From NCBI GenBank assembly GCA_021828935.1, contig JAJZCU010000114.1, forward strand, positions 1 to 6,750: DNA of 6,750 nt. The letters run 5' to 3'. The position numbers were made by a program, and so were the translations under genes. Below, piece after piece: positions 1 through 4,849 of the stretch. Position 1 is the stretch's first letter; each line of letters begins with the position of its first letter. Below the pieces are notes generated by a model. It saw only the letters and a program-made list of their open reading frames with translations, had not been told where the DNA came from and made no database searches. Origin of the DNA: Planctomycetota bacterium. Its GTDB lineage: Bacteria > Planctomycetota > Phycisphaerae > WQYP01.

Positions 1-1
1 G

Positions 2-285
2 GCCCGGCACGCCGCGCCGCCCCACGAGCGCTTCGCCGGACGGGCGTGCCGCATTGAGGACGGGCGCGGGGTTCCCGTCGCGCGCAATGTGCTGCTGCAT
101 CACAGCGGTCGCATCTTCGGCGACCTGCCCCTGGCGCGCGCCACCCGGTGGCGGTGGGGCCGCGGTTACCTAACGTTCTTAGATTCCAGCGGCCGCCCTT
201 GCATGGCGTGGGAGAGCGCCGCGGAAGACGCAGACGCCTTGCGCGGAATCGTTGCGGCCAGGCGGCCTAACGTTGCCGGCCGGCG
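2..285 (+). CDS. C-terminal part of an unrecognised protein, cut by the left edge; reading frame lost before the DUF3431 domain
   Basis: The frame starting at base 2 is open from the edge and has strongly GC-biased third positions up to about base 270, which suggests real coding. It contains the segment GRIFGDLPLARATRW followed by RGYLTFLDSSGRPCMAWE (about 104-219). The pattern of a 'dGrI' strand, a Trp-rich strand and 'LtFLDssGRP' resembles a small beta-rich module that I recall next to bacterial glycosyltransferase-type domains; this is from memory and uncertain. The same frame stays open to a stop at 626-628, but from about base 400 onward it only shadows the DUF3431 frame, so I do not count that part. 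Frame 3 across 288-404 reads like an Ala/Pro/Gly-rich linker ending in PWWQGRV. This fits a single protein interrupted by one or two +1 shifts, either true mutations or sequencing errors. Confidence 0.45.
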
Positions 286-987
286 GTGGCGCGCCGGGGC
301 GTTACGCGTCCAGGGCCAAAACGCGGGGCGTCGGGGCCGGCGGCAACCGGCCCAAAGCCGCGCCTGCTTCCCCAGCGGTTACCCCCTGGTGGCAGGGCCG
401 CGTTTGAGGTGGTTGTCGCAAAATACAAAGAAGACATTGCATGGGTTGATTGTCTGGGCGAACACGCCACCGTGTATTCCAAGGACGCAACTGAGACGCG
501 GCACCGTCGCCTGCCCAACATTGGTCGGGAGTTCGGCACATATCTGCACCACATGGCCGAGCAATACAACCACCTCGCCGATTGGACGCTTTTCCTGCAG
601 GGCGACCCGTTTCCGCACAACTTATTGAGCATTGAGCAATACGCCGCGGACGGGGAAGACTTCATCGCTGACCTAACGATTCAAACCGACCTTGATTTCC
701 GGCCTGGCTGGACATCGGCTACGCAGCCGATCCACCGCGCGGCCATGTGCGATTTTCTGCGGCAGGTGGAATGCCGCGACGACATCGCCAGCTTCCGCTG
801 GGCCGCCGGCGCGCAATTTTCCGTGAGCCGCCAGTGTATCCGCCGCCGCCCACGTGCGTACTACCAGCGCCTCTGCAAAATCGCGCAGCAGCCCCACGTC
901 GCCCTCGGCGGCGCCGTTTACGACAACCACCACTTGGGCTACTTTTTTGAATTTTTCTGGCACAACATCTTCGCCGAGCCGTGGTGA
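286..987 (+). CDS. DUF3431 domain-containing protein (possible C-terminal part of a frameshifted larger gene)
   Basis: The product matches the DUF3431 family, whose biochemical role is not firmly known; a glycosyltransferase-like role is often assumed. Family blocks visible in a 233-residue reading are: a first strand VVVAKYKEDIAWV (42-54), VYSKD (63-67), LPNIGREFGTYLHHMAEQYNHLADWTLFLQGDPF as neighbouring blocks (76-109), GAQFSVSRQCIRRRPRAYY (175-193) and a terminal EFFWHNIFAEPW (222-233). The domain therefore begins near residue 40. The first 40 residues are Pro/Arg/Gly-rich and poorly supported. GTG at 286 is the first start after an in-frame stop at 268-270; GTG at 409 would begin exactly at the first strand. 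Neither has a clear Shine-Dalgarno sequence, which favours a frameshifted fusion with the upstream coding segment. No signal peptide or membrane segment is evident. The stop is TGA at 985-987, followed by a likely terminator. Confidence 0.8.
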   Translation: MARRGVTRPGPKRGASGPAATGPKPRLLPQRLPPGGRAAFEVVVAKYKEDIAWVDCLGEHATVYSKDATETRHRRLPNIGREFGTYLHHMAEQYNHLADWTLFLQGDPFPHNLLSIEQYAADGEDFIADLTIQTDLDFRPGWTSATQPIHRAAMCDFLRQVECRDDIASFRWAAGAQFSVSRQCIRRRPRAYYQRLCKIAQQPHVALGGAVYDNHHLGYFFEFFWHNIFAEPW

Positions 988-1036
988 TTCTCGCGGTCCA
1001 TTGGCTGCCGCGTCGGTGCCCGCAGTCCTGCCCTAA

Positions 1037-1057
1037 GCCGCGGCTGCGGCGGTTTTT
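1037..1057 (+). terminator. Probable Rho-independent terminator after the DUF3431 gene
   Basis: A perfect 5-bp GC stem (GCCGC 1037-1041, GCGGC 1046-1050) with a GGCT loop is followed by GG and a run of five T (1053-1057). It lies 50 bases past the DUF3431 stop. The stem is short and the T-run is offset by two bases, so strength may be modest. The rest of 988-1198 shows no gene, and I see no equivalent terminator for the convergent minus-strand gene ending at 1199. Confidence 0.5.
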
Positions 1058-1198
1058 CATTTAGCATGTGCGCCATGCGTCTGGGAAAAAATGTGCCATA
1101 GGTTCACGCGAGCGGCATAGAAGCGAGCGTGGTTTCGCGCCGCGGACCGCATGGGTCGCCAGCCGGAATAATCTCGCCAGGTATATTTTTGACGCTCC

Positions 1199-2734
1199 CT
1201 ACTGGCCGCGATCGGAAAACCGCACCAACCCATCGGCGAGTTGATTCAAGTCACCCCACAGCGCCAGTTTGCTGCGCCACCGTTCGGGAATGCCCGATTC
1301 GCCGTAATAGGCGCCGGCAATCTGCCCGCACACGGCGCCGGTGGTATCGGCGTCGCGGCCCAAGTTGACGGCTTTTAGAATGGCTTCCTCAAAAGAACCA
1401 GAATTGGCGAACGCCCACAGCGCCGCTTCCAAACAGTCAACGACGTATCCCGTTCCACGGATGTCAGGCGGTTGGCGAACCAGAAAACTTCCCGCCGCCA
1501 CCCGGGCCACGTTGGGGTGCAGCGGCTGGGCGTCCCACATGCCGGCCACCGGCGTGTAATCGGGCGAAAGAAGCGTTTCTTTCTTCACTTGATGCAGCGC
1601 CCCCACCAGCAGACCCGCAAAATATCGGCAGGCGTCCACGCACTGTGTGTCCTGGTGGGTGGTGCGAGAGCTTTCACCGCCGTAGACCATGGCCGCCGCG
1701 GGTTGGTTGCACCATGCCATGGCCACCGGCCCAAGCCGCATCAAAGACCCGTTACCCGCACTGCGGGCGTCTACTGGCCCGCACCATGGCCGTCTGCGGG
1801 CAGCAAATTCAGTTAGGGCGCCGCTGGTCTGCCCGCCAATGTCAAAGTTTTTTCCGATTGAAGAAAAATGGCCATCTTTGTCCCAGGAGGTATACAGGTC
1901 CAACTGGTTGATCGGGTCGAACGTCTGTTTGTTAATAATGCTTTCCGCCAGACACATGGCCATTGACGTGTCATCGGTAAATTCACCCGGTTTTAAATTG
2001 AACACCCCGCCGCCGACCATATCGTCGATCGGATCGAACGTGCCCGGCAGCTCGAATTCAAGCGTTGTCCCCACCGCATCGCCGGCTGCCAAACCAATCA
2101 ACACGCCCCGGATGTGATCGGCGTCGGGTTTTTTCCATGCGTGCGATGCTTGGCGGCCGGGGCCGTCTGGTGCGGCGCCAGAGCCAGCGCCGACGCGCGT
2201 CTGCGCCCCGCGCCGAGTTTCCCATTCCCGGACAAATTCGTTTTGCGCCGGAGTTTGCGGCGCGAGTTTCCCAGAATATTTGGGGTTGTCGGCACGCTGC
2301 CGCTGGATATTCTGAAGCGCCGCATCTGCCGTCATGCCCGTTGCTACCAAATAACAGGCAGCCACCGTGCCGGTACGGCCGTTTCCGCCCCAGCAATGCA
2401 CATATGCCAGTTCACTTTCCATAACCGCGCGCCGCAGCCGTTCCACAATGGCCGTCATCACCTCAACGGTAGGAATGCCCATGTCCGCAATGGGAAAGCG
2501 CTCAACCGCCACAGTTCTTCCACCTTGGCATTCTTTGACAACACGGGCGTAGTCGGGAAACGTATGGCCGTTCCGGTTCACCTCGTGAGGCTCCTGCAGA
2601 TTCACAAACACCCGGACGCCAAGGTCCAGGAGTGCTTTGATGCGCGGTTCGCAACCCTTGCCGCTTTCTCCCGGAAAACAGCCCGCAAGCACCTTGTCTT
2701 GGTCAATCCACCATGTGAAGTCCGGCCTGTTCAT
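1199..2734 (-). CDS. Dual-specificity-type protein phosphatase fused to ADP-ribosylglycohydrolase (DraG-like)
   Basis: This 511-residue soluble protein has two enzymatic domains. Residues about 8-172 form a cysteine phosphatase: a general-acid candidate D84 in FPIADMGIP, the P-loop HCWGGNGRTG with H113, catalytic C114 and R120, and a C-terminal PQTPAQNEFVREW (159-171) typical of this family. A Gly/Ala/Arg-rich linker (about 173-200) leads to an ADP-ribosylglycohydrolase domain (about 205-505): GLAAGDAVG (214-222), the metal-binding FTDDTSM (252-258), SAGNGSLMRLGPVA (325-338), a His/Asp segment around THQD (359-362) and the second metal site GRDADTTGAV (459-468). Both active sites look complete. 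The family cleaves ADP-ribose from modified protein or other acceptors; the phosphatase substrate is unknown. Fusing the two suggests removal of two modifications, or processing of ADP-ribose-phosphate products, by one enzyme (inference). The ATG start has a good AAAGGA site 8 bases upstream. The gene stands alone, convergent with the DUF3431 gene and divergent from the antiporter gene. Confidence 0.93.
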   Translation of the reverse strand: MNRPDFTWWIDQDKVLAGCFPGESGKGCEPRIKALLDLGVRVFVNLQEPHEVNRNGHTFPDYARVVKECQGGRTVAVERFPIADMGIPTVEVMTAIVERLRRAVMESELAYVHCWGGNGRTGTVAACYLVATGMTADAALQNIQRQRADNPKYSGKLAPQTPAQNEFVREWETRRGAQTRVGAGSGAAPDGPGRQASHAWKKPDADHIRGVLIGLAAGDAVGTTLEFELPGTFDPIDDMVGGGVFNLKPGEFTDDTSMAMCLAESIINKQTFDPINQLDLYTSWDKDGHFSSIGKNFDIGGQTSGALTEFAARRRPWCGPVDARSAGNGSLMRLGPVAMAWCNQPAAAMVYGGESSRTTHQDTQCVDACRYFAGLLVGALHQVKKETLLSPDYTPVAGMWDAQPLHPNVARVAAGSFLVRQPPDIRGTGYVVDCLEAALWAFANSGSFEEAILKAVNLGRDADTTGAVCGQIAGAYYGESGIPERWRSKLALWGDLNQLADGLVRFSDRGQ

Positions 2735-2742
2735 TCGCTATT

Positions 2743-2748
2743 TCCTTT
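2743..2748 (-). promoter_or_regulatory. Ribosome binding site of the phosphatase/ADP-ribosylglycohydrolase gene
   Basis: On the minus strand the sequence reads AGAAAGGAAATAGCG just before the ATG at 2734-2732. AAAGGA sits 8 bases upstream of the start, which supports this ATG. Confidence 0.7.
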
Positions 2749-2765
2749 CTAAATTACCGTCGTGT

Positions 2766-2792
2766 ATTGTACGCAACGTGTGATGACACGTT
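2766..2792 (-). promoter_or_regulatory. Candidate promoter -10 with overlapping operator-like inverted repeat
   Basis: On the minus strand, a TACAAT hexamer (2771-2766) lies 31 bases upstream of the phosphatase/ADP-ribosylglycohydrolase ATG and is a plausible -10 box. Immediately upstream is a perfect inverted repeat, AACGTGT (2775-2781), spacer GATG, ACACGTT (2786-2792). It would fill the -10/-35 spacer, as operators for dimeric repressors often do. No good -35 hexamer is present at the expected place. The regulator is unknown and the assignment is inference from position and symmetry. Confidence 0.35.
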
Positions 2793-3077
2793 TGTGACTG
2801 GCCTTTGGGCCAGGAAAACTTATGCGCCGCGTATGTGTCCGATGGCCGCACGCCCAGCACTTTCAGAGCGGCCCCGGCAATGCTTGGGCCTGAGCTGTTT
2901 CGGCGGCGCCCGGGTAGTGACATTTCTAATGCAACACGACACGCTTCGGCGGCGCCGTTGACACAGGGCTTATTTTGCATCAGGATTTGGCTCACAGGTT
3001 CTTCCGCGCGCGGCGATGGTGACTTCCTGCGGTGTACGAATCCTGAATAAACTGCCGCACCTTTCTGTTTTGGACGC

Positions 3078-4415
3078 ATGAAAAATCCTGAAGAACTCCT
3101 GCAACCGGTGCTGCTGCAACTGTGTGTGATTATTCTGGCAGCCCGCGTTTTCGCCGGGCTGTTTCGGCGGCTTGGCCAGCCGGCGGTTGTTGGGGAAATC
3201 GTGGCCGGGCTCCTGCTGGGGCCATCCTGCTTTCAACGGCTTGCGCCGGGCCTGTGGAATTTTGTCTTTGCGCCCCGAAATCCCGCGGTTGCCGGCATCA
3301 TGGAAACGCTGTCGCAGCTTGGCCTGATTTTCCTGTTATTCCTGATTGGCTTGGAATTTGATTTTTCCCACTTACGCCGATACGGCCGCGCCGCCATGGG
3401 CATTTCCATCGCTGGCATGGCGACGCCATTTGCCACCGGCGCCGCCTTGGCGTGGTGGATGCTGCCGCGCCTGCCAGCCGCCGATGCCCCCGCCAACCAC
3501 CTGGGCTTCTACCTGTTCATGGGTACGGCCATGTCAATTACTGCAATTCCCATTCTGGGCCGCATGATGATGGAATTGAACATCACCCGCACGCGGCTGG
3601 GGGCGGTGGCCATCACTGCCGCGGCGCTGGATGATGCCGTCGGTTGGATTCTGCTGGCCACGGTAACAGCGGTGGTGAAGGCCGGCGCCGGGGCTGATTT
3701 TTCCCCATGGCTAAGTCTTCGCATGCTGCTGGAGACGGCCGGGTTTTTCCTCTTTGTCATCTTGGCGGCGCGGCCGTTGATTTTGCGCTGGGTGAATCAC
3801 ACGCTGGCGCGGAACAACGGCGTGATGGGCGTCAACGCGCTGGCGGTGGTGCTGGCCATCCTGCTGCTGTGCGCAATGGCCACCAGCGCCATTGGGATAT
3901 TCGCCATTTTCGGAGCTTTTATTTTGGGTGCGGCGCTGTCCACCCATCGTGAGTTTCGCGCCGCCGTCAGCAGCAATATCAGCACGTTTGTCACGGCCTT
4001 CTTTCTGCCGATTTTCTTTACCTACACCGGCCTGCGCACACGCATTGGCGTGCTGGATTCCTCCACCCTCTGGGTTATGGCCGCCCTGGTTGTGTTGGTC
4101 GCCGGCGTGGGTAAGTATGGCGGCTGCACCCTCGCCGCCCGCGTCAGCGGCTTTTCCTGGCGTGAAGCCTCCTGCATCGGCGTGATGATGAACACGCGTG
4201 CGCTGATGGAATTAATTGTCATTGATATTGGCTATGATTTAAAGGCCATTCCGGCCAGCGTGTTTTGCATGCTGGTCGTCATGGCCGTTGCCACCACAGT
4301 TGTCACCACCCCCTTCTTGCTACGCAACATGCGAGAAACGGAACTGGAACCACACATCGCACAAACCGGCTTCGTGCGCCGAAGGGCCGGGACGGCGAGC
4401 CAAAACAAGACCTAA
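3078..4415 (+). CDS. CPA2-family cation:proton antiporter (Na+/H+ or K+/H+ exchanger, Kef/NapA type membrane domain)
   Basis: The 445-residue inner-membrane protein consists almost wholly of hydrophobic helices and fits the sodium/hydrogen exchanger membrane domain, which exchanges Na+ or K+ for protons. Family motifs are RRLGQPAVVGEIVAGLLLGP (30-49), GLIFLLFLIGLEFD (82-95), TAMSITAIPILGRMMMEL (150-167), the ion-binding ALDDAVGW with D185-D186 (183-190), GVGKYGG with K346 (343-349) and MNTRALMELIVIDIGYD (371-387, canonical form NTRGLMEL, so Ala replaces Gly at 375). It ends in a short polar tail with no RCK/TrkA-N domain, unlike full KefB/KefC, so the nucleotide-gated regulation of Kef is not encoded in this polypeptide. 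The adjacent Asp pair at D185-D186 is often taken to suggest electrogenic exchange, but the ion cannot be read from sequence. The next gene on the same strand has its own promoter and riboswitch, so the two are probably separate transcripts, perhaps with some readthrough since no clear terminator separates them. Confidence 0.93.
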   Translation: MKNPEELLQPVLLQLCVIILAARVFAGLFRRLGQPAVVGEIVAGLLLGPSCFQRLAPGLWNFVFAPRNPAVAGIMETLSQLGLIFLLFLIGLEFDFSHLRRYGRAAMGISIAGMATPFATGAALAWWMLPRLPAADAPANHLGFYLFMGTAMSITAIPILGRMMMELNITRTRLGAVAITAAALDDAVGWILLATVTAVVKAGAGADFSPWLSLRMLLETAGFFLFVILAARPLILRWVNHTLARNNGVMGVNALAVVLAILLLCAMATSAIGIFAIFGAFILGAALSTHREFRAAVSSNISTFVTAFFLPIFFTYTGLRTRIGVLDSSTLWVMAALVVLVAGVGKYGGCTLAARVSGFSWREASCIGVMMNTRALMELIVIDIGYDLKAIPASVFCMLVVMAVATTVVTTPFLLRNMRETELEPHIAQTGFVRRRAGTASQNKT

Positions 4416-4430
4416 AACAACAGGTCGCTA

Positions 4431-4458
4431 TTGACATTCCGCCGGCTCTTGATATTTT
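4431..4458 (+). promoter_or_regulatory. Sigma-70-type promoter for the riboswitch-transporter transcript
   Basis: A perfect -35 TTGACA (4431-4436) is followed after 16 bases by TATTTT (4453-4458), a 4/6 match to the -10 consensus. Transcription would begin near 4465, about 15 bases before the conserved riboswitch core, which is where a leader promoter should be. A small hairpin ACTCG/CGAGT (4466-4481) would be the first structure of the RNA. Confidence 0.6.
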
Positions 4459-4479
4459 CTTGATGACTCGCTGAATCGA

Positions 4480-4648
4480 GTGCCGAATGTCGGCTTTGCC
4501 GGCAACGGGGGAACCAGCGGTTGCAGCATCTGCGGCCGTGCGTTGGGTGGCAGCCATCACAGCCGCCACCCGACAGGGGCAAATCCGCCAGGTGTTTGGT
4601 GGAACCGGTCACAGCGCCGGTAGCCCGTCAGCTAACCTCGCAGGCATC
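4480..4648 (+). promoter_or_regulatory. Cyclic di-AMP riboswitch (ydaO-yuaA class)
   Basis: The leader contains, in order, the conserved blocks of the ydaO/yuaA aptamer as I know it from the Bacillus and Thermoanaerobacter examples. TGCCGAAT (4481-4488) is followed by a 6-bp stem (4489-4494/4498-4503, one G-U pair) and GGGGGAACC (4507-4515). GGGGCAAATC (4576-4585) overlaps a 7-bp stem (4584-4590/4597-4603), then comes an ACCGG/CCGGT stem (4604-4608/4617-4621) and the hallmark CCGTCAGCTAACCTCG (4625-4640) closing with AGGCA (4642-4646). P1 forms from TGCC (4481-4484) and GGCA (4643-4646). The ligand of this class is cyclic di-AMP, normally an off signal for K+ importers, osmolyte uptake or cell-wall enzymes. 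The spacing before GGGG is enlarged by two extra hairpins (4523-4533 and a perfect 7-bp stem 4545-4551/4565-4571). Position upstream of a KimA-like transporter fits the class. Confidence 0.88.
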
Positions 4649-4849
4649 TGCTGGAGACAGCCGAGGCGTAGCGCGTTTTGCGCGCCCCGCCCGCCGTCTG
4701 TTGTAGTCGATGGGCCGACCCTTCCATTTTGCGCATCCCCTGCGCACCGCCGGCGCGCGAATTGCCATGCGCTGCGCGGTTCCGGTTTGCACTGCCACGC
4801 CCACCCATTGTTTCCAGCGCTTCGTTGATTGTTGTGGAGATTCTCTGCC
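4649..4849 (+). promoter_or_regulatory. Leader between riboswitch aptamer and transporter start (expression platform, mechanism unclear)
   Basis: These 201 bases contain no credible gene. Stem-loops seen are GCTG-GAGA-CAGC (4650-4661, GNRA-type loop), GCGCG/CGCGC (4671-4685) and GCGCA/TGCGC (4731-4745). None is followed by a T-run, so an intrinsic terminator switch is not evident. Control could act through Rho or through access to the ribosome binding site, but I cannot pair the aptamer with the Shine-Dalgarno region by eye. Confidence 0.4.
4836..4840 (+). promoter_or_regulatory. Ribosome binding site of the APC transporter gene
   Basis: GGAGA at 4836-4840 lies 9 bases before the ATG at 4850 and supports that start. 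It is followed by TTCTC (4841-4845), which is complementary to it, but the loop would be too small for a stable local hairpin. Confidence 0.6.

Larger units (their letters stand above)
2735..3077. promoter_or_regulatory. Divergent intergenic region between the minus-strand hydrolase and the antiporter
   Basis: I see no convincing gene in these 343 bases. It holds the hydrolase RBS and operator-like repeat at its left, a 6-bp stem-loop CTGGCC/GGCCAG (2798-2813) without a T-run, and two copies of the 12-mer TTCGGCGGCGCC (2899-2910 and 2945-2956). The second copy abuts a consensus-like -35 TTGACA (2958-2963), but the -10 at the right distance (CAGGAT, 2981-2986) is poor. A promoter for the antiporter gene is expected here and this is the best candidate. 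The antiporter start has only a weak GGA at 3072-3074 as ribosome binding site. Confidence 0.35.

Noticed and set aside
2114..2752. Plus-strand open frame of 212 codons opposite the phosphatase/ADP-ribosylglycohydrolase gene
   Set aside because: The minus strand carries a continuous two-domain enzyme with complete motifs; the opposite frame is its shadow.
2798..2813. CTGGCC-TTTG-GGCCAG hairpin as a terminator
   Set aside because: There is no T-run after it on either strand and no gene ends there; at most it is a leader structure.
2755..3077. A second cyclic di-AMP riboswitch in front of the antiporter gene
   Set aside because: None of the hallmark blocks (GGGGAACC, GCTAACC) occurs in this interval.
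2738..3079. Minus-strand open frame of 113 codons filling the divergent intergenic region
   Set aside because: Its stop would fall beside the hydrolase RBS, it has no family features, and the region has promoter-like elements instead.
4409..4426. GACCT/AGGTC hairpin at the antiporter stop as a terminator
   Set aside because: The stem is only 5 bp with an 8-base A-rich loop and no following T-run.
4671..4685. GCGCG-TTTTG-CGCGC hairpin as the riboswitch terminator
   Set aside because: The T bases are in the loop, not after the stem; the downstream flank is C-rich.
4487..4828. Plus-strand open frame of 113 codons in the antiporter-transporter gap
   Set aside because: It lies over the structured riboswitch and its platform, lacks a ribosome binding site and resembles no protein family.
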